Below, in pieces: positions 1 to 6,528 of a DNA stretch of 21,425 nt; positions within the stretch are counted from its first letter, which is position 1; every line of letters starts with the position of its first letter. The notes beneath the pieces were generated by a model that worked only from the letters and a program-made list of their open reading frames with translations, did no database searches and was not told the origin of the DNA. Source of the DNA: an uncultured Austwickia sp. (GTDB taxonomy: Bacteria > Actinomycetota > Actinomycetes > Actinomycetales > Dermatophilaceae). A program made the translations under genes and the position numbers. The stretch covers positions 1 to 21,425 of the forward strand of contig CAKUSI010000030.1 of the NCBI GenBank assembly GCA_934678955.1, given 5' to 3'.

Positions 1-339
1 CGCCCGTGGGCGGGATCGGTACGCGTTTGCCCTGGTGGTGCGGGCTACTTTCCGCCCGTGGGCGGGATCGGTACGCGGGGTGCTGGGGTGATGCGTGCGG
101 TTGCCGCCCGTGGGCGGGATCGGTACGCGTTTGCCCTGGTGGTGCGGGCTACTTTCCGCCCGTGGGCGGGATCGGTACGCGGGGTGCTGGGGTGATGCGT
201 GCGGTTGCCGCCCGTGGGCGGGATCGGTACGCGTTTGCCCTGGTGGTGCGGGCTACTTTCCGCCCGTGGGCGGGATCGGTACGCGTTTGCCCTGGTGGTG
301 CGTGCTACTTTCCGCCCGCGGGCGGGAACGGTACGGGGG
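1..339. repeat. 52-bp tandem repeat array with two alternating unit types
   Basis: Six full 52-bp units start at 1, 53, 105, 157, 209 and 261, followed by a decayed partial copy from 313. Each opens with the same roughly 25-bp core (CGCCCGTGGGCG, then GGATCGGTACGCG), which contains the inverted repeat CGCCC-GT-GGGCG. The remaining 27 bp are of two kinds: type A (TTTGCCCTGGTGGTGCGGGC...) and type B (GGGTGCTGGGGTGATGCGTG...). The order is A-B-A-B-A-A-partial. Units are essentially identical apart from one G-to-T change in the last A unit. Because 52 is not a multiple of three, the reading frame changes at every unit, so the array is unlikely to code. It lies just beyond the stop of the cysteine desulfurase gene and may extend left of the window. 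No other gene is seen in 1-351. Confidence 0.95.
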
Positions 340-351
340 ATGTGCCCGCCG

Positions 352-1524
352 CTACCGCGGTACGGCGTCGAGCACCCGGCTTGCCGCGGCGTCCACCTCG
401 TCGGCCGTGGTCCAGCGGCCCAGGCTGAGGCGGATCGCCGTCAGCGCCTCAGGCGCCGGCACGCCCATGGCGCTCAGCACCGGCGACGGCGTGTCCTGAC
501 CCGCGTGGCAGGCCGAGCCGGCCGATGCGGCCAGCCCCGGCAGATCGGCCAGCAGCGCGAGCGCCGGGGCGCCGTCGATGCGCACGTTCAGGGTGTTCGG
601 CAGCCGATGCGTGCGGTGGCCGTTCAGGTGCACCCGTCCGGGCAGGGCGTCGGCGAGCCGCGATTCGAGCCGGTCCCGCAGGTCGGTGAGGCGCTGCGTC
701 TCGCCGGCGGCCAGCGCGTCGGCCGCCAGGGCGGCCGCGTGGCCGAGCGCCACCGCGTACGCAACGTTCTCCGTTCCCGCGCGCAGCCCATACTCCTGCC
801 CGCCGCCCCCGATCAGGGGCCGGACCGCCACGCTGTCGCGCACGTAGAGCGCGGCGACGCCCTTGGGGGCATACATCTTGTGCCCCACGATCGTGAGCAG
901 GTCGACCCCGAGCGCGTCCACGTCGACGTCGAGCTTGCCGATCGACTGGGCGGCGTCGCAGTGGACCAGCACGCCGCGGGCGTGCGCGACGGCGGCGATC
1001 TCGGCGATCGGCTGCACGGTCCCGGTCTCGTTGTTCGCATGCATGATCGTCACCAGGACCGTGTGGTCTCGGATCGCGGAGGCGACGTCGCCGGGGTCGA
1101 CGCGGCCGTCGCCGTCGACCGGAAGGACGGTCAGCTCCACGCCGTGCAGGTCGACGACATCCGCGCAGGCGGCCAGCACGGCGGGGTGTTCGGTGGCCTG
1201 GGTGATCACGTGCGCGGGCACGCGCGACCCGTCCCGGCCCTGTGCGGCGAGAACCGCCCCCCGGATCGCCAGCGCGTCGGCCTCGGACCCGCTGCCGGTG
1301 AAGACGATCCGCCCGGACCCGGCGTGCACGAGGTCCGCGACCTGCTGCCGGGCCAGGTCGAGCCCGGCGCGGGCGTCGGCCCCGTACGCGTGTCCGCTGC
1401 TGGGGTTGCCGAACGTGGTGGCGAGGTAGGGCAGCATCGCCTCCACGACCCGCGGGTCGATCGGCGTGGTGCCGTTGTAGTCCAGGTAGATCGGTCGGTC
1501 GGCCAGCGCGGGGTGGGCCGACAT
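352..1524 (-). CDS. Cysteine desulfurase / selenocysteine lyase-like PLP enzyme
   Basis: This 390-residue class V aminotransferase-fold enzyme should remove sulfur (or selenium) from cysteine (or selenocysteine) as a persulfide on an active-site Cys, giving alanine. The sequence shows YLDYNGTTPIDP near the N terminus (residues 13-24), the PLP-contacting His113, HCDAAQSIGK around Asp190, the Schiff-base Lys216 in IVGHKMYAPKG, GLRAGTENV (247-254), and the catalytic Cys339 in SAGSACHAG. The tail GSACHAG-PSPVL-MGVP-IRLSLGR resembles selenocysteine lyases more than housekeeping IscS, but substrate choice cannot be read from sequence. The ATG at 1524 overlaps the stop of the upstream DsrE-like gene by one base (TGATG), which indicates translational coupling and supports this start over an in-frame extension to 1638. 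Confidence 0.93.
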   Translation of the reverse strand: MSAHPALADRPIYLDYNGTTPIDPRVVEAMLPYLATTFGNPSSGHAYGADARAGLDLARQQVADLVHAGSGRIVFTGSGSEADALAIRGAVLAAQGRDGSRVPAHVITQATEHPAVLAACADVVDLHGVELTVLPVDGDGRVDPGDVASAIRDHTVLVTIMHANNETGTVQPIAEIAAVAHARGVLVHCDAAQSIGKLDVDVDALGVDLLTIVGHKMYAPKGVAALYVRDSVAVRPLIGGGGQEYGLRAGTENVAYAVALGHAAALAADALAAGETQRLTDLRDRLESRLADALPGRVHLNGHRTHRLPNTLNVRIDGAPALALLADLPGLAASAGSACHAGQDTPSPVLSAMGVPAPEALTAIRLSLGRWTTADEVDAAASRVLDAVPR

Positions 1525-1874
1525 CAGAACACGAGGTGCTTGTCCGCGGCCAGCGTCAGGTCGGTCAGCTCGTCCATGGTCGAGCGGCGCGCTCCGGACA
1601 TCAGCATGTCCTCGCGGATCCCGCGGGCGTCGATGCACGTCCCGCAGCAGAGGATCTGGCCGCCCCCGCCCAGGACCTTCTCCAGGATCCGGTCCAGTTT
1701 GTAGTACCCGTCGGGCGTCTTCTGGCCCGCCATCGCCGCGGTCACGCCGTCACCCATGAGGAAGACGGTCAGGTCGACCCCGTCGCGGGAGGCGAGCGAC
1801 GCCGCCAGTCGCAACGCGTTGAAGGTGGAGTCCAGTCCGTACGCCGAGCCGTTGACGATCATCAGCACGTTCAT
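1524..1874 (-). CDS. DsrE-family sulfur-relay-like protein
   Basis: This 116-residue protein has a DsrE/DsrF-like alpha/beta fold. It begins MNVLMIVNGSAYGLDSTFNA and has the segment DGVDLTVFLMGDGV typical of the family. A GGQILCCGTC segment (residues 71-80) carries three cysteines, at the region where active-site cysteines of DsrE-type proteins sit. Family members accept or pass on persulfide sulfur. Direct coupling to the downstream cysteine desulfurase (one-base stop/start overlap) suggests it is that enzyme's sulfur acceptor; this is inferred from context. The ATG at 1874 follows the amidase stop by 23 bp. The frame is open further upstream, but that extension runs antiparallel through the amidase coding sequence and has no family similarity. 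Confidence 0.88.
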   Translation of the reverse strand: MNVLMIVNGSAYGLDSTFNALRLAASLASRDGVDLTVFLMGDGVTAAMAGQKTPDGYYKLDRILEKVLGGGGQILCCGTCIDARGIREDMLMSGARRSTMDELTDLTLAADKHLVF

Positions 1875-1897
1875 GGGGCCATCATGCCTGCTGGTGC

Positions 1898-3142
1898 TCA
1901 CGCCGCGGCCAGGGCGCCCTCCACATGTGACCCGGTGGCCAGCACCGTCGCATCTCCGAAGGCCCGACCCTGCAGGGTGATCCCCACCGGCATTTCGCCG
2001 GGGCCCACCGGGACCGGCAGCGTCAGCATCGGCGCCCGCAACATCGTGCCCGGCGCCACGTTGCGGGTCATGAGCCCGAACACGTGCATCCGCTCCCCGA
2101 ACCAGGTCACCATCCCGTCCTCGCCGAGCTTGGTCGCGGGCCGGACCGTCGTGGGGAAGACCGCCACGTCGCAGCCGGCCGTCGTCAGCACGCGTTCGTA
2201 CTCCTCCCGCGCCTGCAGAGTGCGCGCGACGGCCTGTTCGTACACGTCCGCGGTCACGGGATGGGCGTCCGCGCGGTGCAGCGACTCGATGACGTCCGGG
2301 GTCACGATGCCGTTCATGAGCCGTCGCCAGCCCTCGTCGGGCGAGACGCCGAGGGCCTGTGCGGCGAACTGCGCGAAGAGGATCCGGGATTCCCAGCCGA
2401 TCAGCGTCCATGATGGCCCGGCCAGCAGCGGCCGGAGTGCGTCGAAGCTGACCTCGACCAGGTCCCACTCGATCTCCAACGCGGCCCGCGCCCGCACCCA
2501 CGTCATGCGGGTGTGCCGGTGCAGCTCCTGGAGGTAGTCGACCGGTATGGCGAGGCGGCGGGTCCCGCCGACTGCGGCGGCGGGTGCCGTCGGGGCGCCG
2601 GTGAGCCACCCGTCCGCCGTGGCGATCTCGGCGACGCTGCGCGCGAACAGGCCGGGGGTGTCGCGGGTCCAGGACATGCCGAGGTGTCCGTCGCGGGGGT
2701 ATCGCCCCACCGTGGGGCGGAAGCCCACCACGCCGCAGGCCGACGCCGGGATGGAGACCGACCCGCCGGTGTCGCCGCCGAGGGCCAGCGGCACCTCCCC
2801 GCTCGCGACGACGGCCGCGCTGCCGCCCGACGACCCGCCTGCCGAACGGCTGGGGTCACGCGGGTTGGCCACGGGTCCGAGCCAGGCGTTCGCGCTGGTA
2901 ATGCCCATGGCCATCTCGTGAAGGTTCGTCGTGCCGACGACGCGGGCCCCGTGGCGTCGGAGGGTGGCGACCACGGCGGCGTCGGCCTGCGCGACCTGGT
3001 GGGCGAACAGCGGGCACCCGGCGTGCCAGGCGAACCCGCGCACCGCGGTGCTCGCCTTGACGGCGAGGTCGAAGCCACCGTCCGGCAGCGGAGGCAGATC
3101 GTCGGCGCGCTGCGCCCAGGCGCTCGGCGAGGGGTTGGCCAT
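1898..3142 (-). CDS. Amidase signature family hydrolase
   Basis: This 414-residue member of the amidase signature family hydrolyses an unidentified amide. The Ser-cisSer-Lys triad is present: Lys29 in DLAVKAS, Ser104 in the Gly/Ser-rich loop AGGSSGGSAA, and the nucleophile Ser128 in GGDTGGSVSIPA. The N terminus is short: Lys29 lies about 50 residues earlier than Lys80 of the second amidase in this window (15581-17050), although both keep a 75-residue Lys-to-cisSer spacing, so the helical N-terminal segment is missing. The ATG at 3142 gives MANPSPSAWAQ; the frame stays open to 3352, but that extension reads through the non-coding repeats at 3198-3358. It is the first gene of a minus-strand operon with the DsrE-like and desulfurase genes. 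The link to sulfur metabolism is unexplained; a substrate releasing a sulfur compound is speculative. Confidence 0.9.
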   Translation of the reverse strand: MANPSPSAWAQRADDLPPLPDGGFDLAVKASTAVRGFAWHAGCPLFAHQVAQADAAVVATLRRHGARVVGTTNLHEMAMGITSANAWLGPVANPRDPSRSAGGSSGGSAAVVASGEVPLALGGDTGGSVSIPASACGVVGFRPTVGRYPRDGHLGMSWTRDTPGLFARSVAEIATADGWLTGAPTAPAAAVGGTRRLAIPVDYLQELHRHTRMTWVRARAALEIEWDLVEVSFDALRPLLAGPSWTLIGWESRILFAQFAAQALGVSPDEGWRRLMNGIVTPDVIESLHRADAHPVTADVYEQAVARTLQAREEYERVLTTAGCDVAVFPTTVRPATKLGEDGMVTWFGERMHVFGLMTRNVAPGTMLRAPMLTLPVPVGPGEMPVGITLQGRAFGDATVLATGSHVEGALAAA

Positions 3143-3197
3143 CCGGTCATCCTGCCCCAGCCCAGGGGCTCGAAGGCGGGGTGGGGTGTGCGCGCGA

Positions 3198-3358
3198 GGA
3201 GCGTGGATGGGTCTGGCGGGAGCGGCGAGCGCAGCGAGCCGCGGATGGTTGCGAGGAGCGCGCACACCCCACCCCGCCGTGATGGGAGCGTGGATGGGTC
3301 TGGCGGGAGCGGCGAGCGAAGCGAGCCGCGGATGGTTGCGAGGAGCGCGCATGCCCCA
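3198..3358. repeat. Two-copy direct repeat, 87-bp period
   Basis: A unit of about 74 bp beginning GGAGCGTGGATGGGTCTGGC occurs at 3198-3271 and again at 3285-3358. The first 66 bp differ at a single position (GAGCGCAGCGAG versus GAGCGAAGCGAG), with two more differences near the end. Each copy contains an inverted pair GCGGC...GCCGC (3222-3226 with 3238-3242 in copy 1) that could form a short hairpin. The pair fills the gap between the amidase start and the 97-residue protein. It is probably an interspersed intergenic element that was locally duplicated. Confidence 0.9.
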
Positions 3359-3409
3359 CCCGTACGTGTTTCTGGTGGCGTCCCCGAAATTCGGGGAGGG
3401 GCTTCGGGA

Positions 3410-3703
3410 CTATGCCGCGACGGTCTTGATCTTGAAGTAATCCTGGCTGGAGAGGATTCCCAACGGGTTATCTCCGGTGATCTCCAGGACTATCGAATCT
3501 CCGTCCTTGCCCTCGACCATGAAGGGTTCGCTGCGCACCCAGTCGATGCAGACGGTGACCACGTGTGTGCCATCGGCCACCGTCACCCCGGTCTCCGCGG
3601 AGCGAGCCAAGGTGGCCACCGGCTTTCCGTCCACTTCGATCTTGTAGCGCCGGAGGACCATCATGAGTTCGCCGGGCCTCCTGAACGTCAATTGGTACGA
3701 CAT
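3410..3703 (-). CDS. Hypothetical 97-residue beta-rich protein
   Basis: I do not recognise a named family. The product is 97 residues with alternating hydrophobic and polar strands and no signal peptide or membrane segment. The middle reads like a small beta-sandwich: YKIEVDGKPVATL, then DGTHVVTVCIDWVRSEPF and GDSIVLEITGD, which is reminiscent of PEGA-type or carboxypeptidase-regulatory-like repeats, but this is only a resemblance. The ATG at 3703 has a good ribosome-binding site (AGAGGG, 5-6 bases upstream). A 108-bp, relatively AT-rich gap separates it from the radical SAM gene upstream. That gap contains a TATAGG -10-like hexamer on the minus strand without a clear -35, so the gene may have its own promoter. 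Codon use matches the neighbours, though GC content is slightly lower. Confidence 0.8.
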   Translation of the reverse strand: MSYQLTFRRPGELMMVLRRYKIEVDGKPVATLARSAETGVTVADGTHVVTVCIDWVRSEPFMVEGKDGDSIVLEITGDNPLGILSSQDYFKIKTVAA

Positions 3704-3811
3704 GTTGCCCTCTGTTTTTCTGGCGCGGAAAGGTCTAGCGCCGAAAGGAGAATCTTCCCCTCAGCCTATAGAAGAATCGCCGACAGGGCAGCCCGAAAGG
3801 GTTGACGACAT

Positions 3812-4906
3812 TCAGCGAGCCGCGATGCGGACCGGAATCCGCCGTGGGCCGAAGTGGTCGGCCTGCGCATCGAAGCGTCCCGGGATCGCGGTGCCGCACC
3901 CCGGGCAGCGGCCGTCGGGCGTCAGGTCGTACCGCTCGATCGCATACCAGTCCCGCACGATCAGCTCCCGGCCGCAGGCGTGGCAGCTGGTCACGTCGCC
4001 GTCGCGGTGGTGGACGTTGCCGGTGTAGACATACCGCATCCCCTCCTCCCGCGCGATGTCCCGCGCGCGCACGAGGGTCTCCAGGGGCGTGCGCGGCGTG
4101 TCCAGCATCCGGTGGTCGGGATGGAACGCGGAGAAGTGCAGCGGCACGTCGGGCCCGAGCTCGCCGAACATCCAGCGGGCCTGGTCGCGCAGCTGGGCGG
4201 TGTCGTCGTTCGCGCCGGGGATCACGAGCGTGGTCACCTCGACCCAGACGTCGGTCTCGTGCACGAGGTAGCGCAGCGTGTCCTGCACCGCCGCAAGGTC
4301 CCCGCCGGTCAGGTGTCGGTAGAAGTCCGGCGTGAAGCCCTTCAGGTCCACGTTGGCGGCATCCATCACGGAGAAGAAGTCGGCGCGAGCCTGGCCCTGC
4401 ATGTACCCGGCCGTCACCGCGACGGTCAGCAACCCCGCCTCGTGGCAGGCGCGGGCGGTGTCGATCGCGTACTCGGTGAAGATGACCGGGTCGTTGTAGG
4501 TGAAGGCGACGCTGCGCGAGTCGCAGGCCGCCGCCGCCCGGGCGATGTCCTTCGGACCCGCCGAATCCATCAGCGCATCCATCTGGCGGGCCTTGGAAAT
4601 CTCATGGTTCTGGCAGAACTTGCACCCCAGGTTGCAGCCCGCCGTGCCGAACGACAGCACCGAGGTGCCGGGGTGGAAGTGGTTCAGCGGCTTCTTTTCG
4701 ATCGGGTCGATGCAGAAGCCCGACGAACGCCCGTACGTCGTCAGCACCAGCCGGTCGCCGAACCGGCCCCTCACGAAGCAGAACCCCCGCTGGCCCTCGG
4801 CGAGCGCGCACTCGCGCGGGCATACGTCGCATTGGATCCGCCCGTCCGGCAACTCGTGCCAGTAGCGCGCGGGGTAGGTCTCGTCGGGTCCCAGCTGCTC
4901 GGTCAT
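3812..4906 (-). CDS. AmmeMemoRadiSam system radical SAM enzyme
   Basis: This 364-residue radical SAM protein should cleave S-adenosylmethionine with a [4Fe-4S] cluster to make a 5'-deoxyadenosyl radical; its substrate is unknown. The cluster motif is CNLGCKFC (Cys91, Cys95, Cys98). It is preceded by a Cys-rich N terminus (CDVCPREC, residues 26-33, and GFC at 41-43) and the conserved stretch GRSSGFCIDPIEKKPLNHF (59-77). A C-terminal zinc-ribbon-like pair follows (CHAC ... CPGC). This architecture and the adjacent MEMO1-like and AMMECR1-like genes identify the third component of the AmmeMemoRadiSam set. The ATG at 4906 has a strong GGAGGG site; an upstream ATG at 4939 is in frame but was probably created by the 17-bp duplication at 4940-4973. 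Confidence 0.93.
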   Translation of the reverse strand: MTEQLGPDETYPARYWHELPDGRIQCDVCPRECALAEGQRGFCFVRGRFGDRLVLTTYGRSSGFCIDPIEKKPLNHFHPGTSVLSFGTAGCNLGCKFCQNHEISKARQMDALMDSAGPKDIARAAAACDSRSVAFTYNDPVIFTEYAIDTARACHEAGLLTVAVTAGYMQGQARADFFSVMDAANVDLKGFTPDFYRHLTGGDLAAVQDTLRYLVHETDVWVEVTTLVIPGANDDTAQLRDQARWMFGELGPDVPLHFSAFHPDHRMLDTPRTPLETLVRARDIAREEGMRYVYTGNVHHRDGDVTSCHACGRELIVRDWYAIERYDLTPDGRCPGCGTAIPGRFDAQADHFGPRRIPVRIAAR

Positions 4907-4939
4907 GTGCGAGCCCTCCAGCTCACTCTCCGTGCCCAT

Positions 4940-4973
4940 TCGTCGTACGCCGTCACTCGTCGTACGCCGTCAC
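4940..4973. repeat. Perfect 17-bp tandem duplication at the AMMECR1 3' end
   Basis: The 17-mer TCGTCGTACGCCGTCAC (plus strand) occurs at 4940-4956 and immediately again at 4957-4973. The AMMECR1 stop codon (4953-4955) lies in the first copy and exists only because the duplication shifts the frame. Reading with one copy removed continues VTAYDEWARRVSWRART and stops in an ATGA overlap with the radical SAM start at 4906. Confidence 0.97.
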
Positions 4974-5564
4974 CGTGTAGCGCCATGCCTCGATGTCGTC
5001 CGACCAGAAGCCGGCCGGCAGCCGGGCCTTCGTCACCAGGGACGCCAGGAACGCGTCCGGGTCGGGCAGCTGCTCCCAGACCTGCGGCAGGTAGGTCCCG
5101 CGGCGCCCTCCATACGCCAGGATGACCCCGTCCACGCCGGGGCGCAGCTGGGCGGCCAGGTCGGCCCGGTCCCGATAGGCGAGCGGCTCCCGGGGTGACA
5201 GCTCGGACACCTCGACGTGCAGGTCCGGGTACTCGCAAGGGCCCAGGGGCCGGAACCTGGGATCTGCGAACGCGGCGGAGGTCGCGTTGCCGCGCACGTC
5301 CTCGCGCAGGGTCCGGTATGGATCGATGGTGCCGATGCAGCCCCGCAGTACGGGTCCCTGTGCCGTCCTCAGGTGCAGGGTCACGAAGCATGCGCCCGGC
5401 TCGTCGAGCCACCCCGACGTGGCGGGCGCTTCCGAGGCGACCGGCTCGACCGGCGCGTCGAGCTCCAGGGACGACGCGATCGCGTGGCGTGCCAGCGTCA
5501 GGAGCACCGACCCGCGATCGACGTGGGGGCCCGCCGGGGAGGTCCCGCCGGCGGCCCAGCTCAT
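4953..5564 (-). CDS. AMMECR1-domain protein (AmmeMemoRadiSam system protein A)
   Basis: This 203-residue single-domain protein has the AMMECR1 hallmark LRGCIGTI at residues 73-80 (Cys76), followed by the conserved DPRFRPL and the late segment TYLPQVWEQ...FLASLVTKA typical of the family. The biochemical function of AMMECR1 domains is not established to my knowledge; in bacteria and archaea they commonly occur with MEMO1-like and radical SAM proteins, as here. The ATG at 5564 overlaps the MEMO1-like stop as ATGA, so the two are translationally coupled. The C terminus (IEAWRYTVTAYDE) has apparently lost about ten residues to the 17-bp duplication at 4940-4973. The lost tail lies beyond the usual end of the domain, so the protein is probably still functional. 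Confidence 0.93.
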   Translation of the reverse strand: MSWAAGGTSPAGPHVDRGSVLLTLARHAIASSLELDAPVEPVASEAPATSGWLDEPGACFVTLHLRTAQGPVLRGCIGTIDPYRTLREDVRGNATSAAFADPRFRPLGPCEYPDLHVEVSELSPREPLAYRDRADLAAQLRPGVDGVILAYGGRRGTYLPQVWEQLPDPDAFLASLVTKARLPAGFWSDDIEAWRYTVTAYDE

Positions 5565-6376
5565 GCCGCCCTCGCGACCTCGCCGTACGCCACCGACGCA
5601 TACCCCACGACCCTCCGTGGGTCCCCTGCCGTGTCCCCGGAGTTGCACATGCCGAGCAGCGCCGGGGTCAGGTCGTGCCGGTCGGCGGCCAGCATCAGGC
5701 CGTTGATCGGGGTGGCCCCGCAGGCCTGCTCGTGGTCGAGCGGCCCGCGCCGCGCGAGGATCGCGCCGATCGTCCGCTGGTCGAGCCGCTGCGCGAGGTC
5801 GTAGTCGTGGAAGTGCGACAGGTCCGAGCTCACGACGACCGCCGTCTCCGGGCCGCCCCAGAGCGCGTCGAGCGCGTCGGCCACGTCGCGGGGCTCCGCC
5901 TGCCCGACGGCGTACGGGGCGAGCGTGAACTCCCCGAGCGCCCGCTGCAGGAACGGGACGTGCACCTCCAGGGAGTGCTCCTCCTCGTGCACCCGCGCCG
6001 AATGGACCACGTGCGGCACGTCGCGCGGCGGCCGCTCGACCGGCACCAGGCCGAGCGGTGTGGCGAACGCGTCGGCCTGAGGGTGCGCCAGCCCCCAGCA
6101 GGCGACGCGGTGGGTGGGCCCGAGCAGCACGACGCGGCGGATCGTCTCGCGGCGGCGGCGCAGGAGCGCGTACGCGAGGGCGGCGGTCGACCCCGAGTAG
6201 ACGTACCCCGCGTGCGGGGCGATCACGGCCTTGGGAGCGCTGTGGGCCCCCAGGTCTCCCGCGGCCGCCAGCGTCTCGTCGGCGTCCGCGAGCATCTCGT
6301 CGACCATCGCGGCGAGCTCGTCGGGGTCGGCGGGGTAGAACGACCCGGCCACGGCCGGGGGGCGGACGGTAGCCAT
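5561..6376 (-). CDS. MEMO1-like protein (AmmeMemoRadiSam system protein B)
   Basis: This 271-residue member of the MEMO family has a fold related to non-haem iron dioxygenases of the LigB type. It starts VRPPAVAGSFYPADPDEL, the family signature. Candidate metal or active-site residues are His55 in APHAGYVYSG, His89 in LLGPTHRV, His139 in EVHVPF, His188 in VSSDLSHFH, and Cys244 in LGMCNSG. The His/His/Cys combination is what MEMO1 proteins use around the pocket. It heads the cassette and overlaps the AMMECR1 gene by four bases. The ATG at 6376 lacks a classic ribosome-binding site, though GGGG lies close upstream; a TAACCT or CATAAC element 5-7 bases before the ATG could make the transcript leaderless. 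Confidence 0.94.
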   Translation of the reverse strand: MATVRPPAVAGSFYPADPDELAAMVDEMLADADETLAAAGDLGAHSAPKAVIAPHAGYVYSGSTAALAYALLRRRRETIRRVVLLGPTHRVACWGLAHPQADAFATPLGLVPVERPPRDVPHVVHSARVHEEEHSLEVHVPFLQRALGEFTLAPYAVGQAEPRDVADALDALWGGPETAVVVSSDLSHFHDYDLAQRLDQRTIGAILARRGPLDHEQACGATPINGLMLAADRHDLTPALLGMCNSGDTAGDPRRVVGYASVAYGEVARAA

Positions 6377-6407
6377 GCCCCAGGTTATGCCGAATCGTCC
6401 CGGGGCA

Positions 6408-6435
6408 CGATCCCGCGCGAGCGCGGCCCTGATCG
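6408..6435 (-). terminator. Possible hairpin terminator between channel gene and MEMO gene
   Basis: CGATC (6408-6412) pairs with GATCG (6431-6435), enclosing CCGCG-CGAG-CGCGG (6413-6426), which gives a nearly continuous GC-rich stem with a small asymmetric bulge. It lies about 70 bases past the channel stop. There is no T-tract, so it is only a candidate actinobacterial-type terminator or a regulatory structure ahead of the cassette. Confidence 0.35.
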
Positions 6436-6479
6436 CTCACTGGGCCGTGGCGGCATCTTTCATGCCCTCGTTCGCCGAC

Positions 6480-6528
6480 GACCTCACTGCGCCCGTGGGC
6501 CGCGACCTTACTGCGCCCGTTTGGCCGC
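6480..6528. repeat. Imperfect 24-bp tandem duplication at the channel stop
   Basis: GACCTCACTGCGCCCGT (6480-6496) is followed 24 bases later by GACCTTACTGCGCCCGT (6504-6520), and both are followed by GGCCGC. The channel's TAA stop (6508-6510) lies in the second copy. The first copy carries TGA at the equivalent position, giving a back-up in-frame stop. Confidence 0.8.

Noticed and set aside
1..339. CRISPR array
   Set aside because: The repeat/spacer periodicity is CRISPR-like, but the spacers are only two sequences reused repeatedly, and no cas genes are present.
6..1704. Overlapping plus-strand ORFs through the repeat array and across the desulfurase gene
   Set aside because: They arise from the GC-rich repeat read in shifting frames and from the antisense of a well-identified enzyme; their translations are Arg/Gly-rich without family features.
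4907..4939. Upstream ATG at 4939 as the radical SAM start
   Set aside because: The ATG at 4906 has a strong binding site and would have overlapped the AMMECR1 stop before the duplication; the extension is unconserved-looking.
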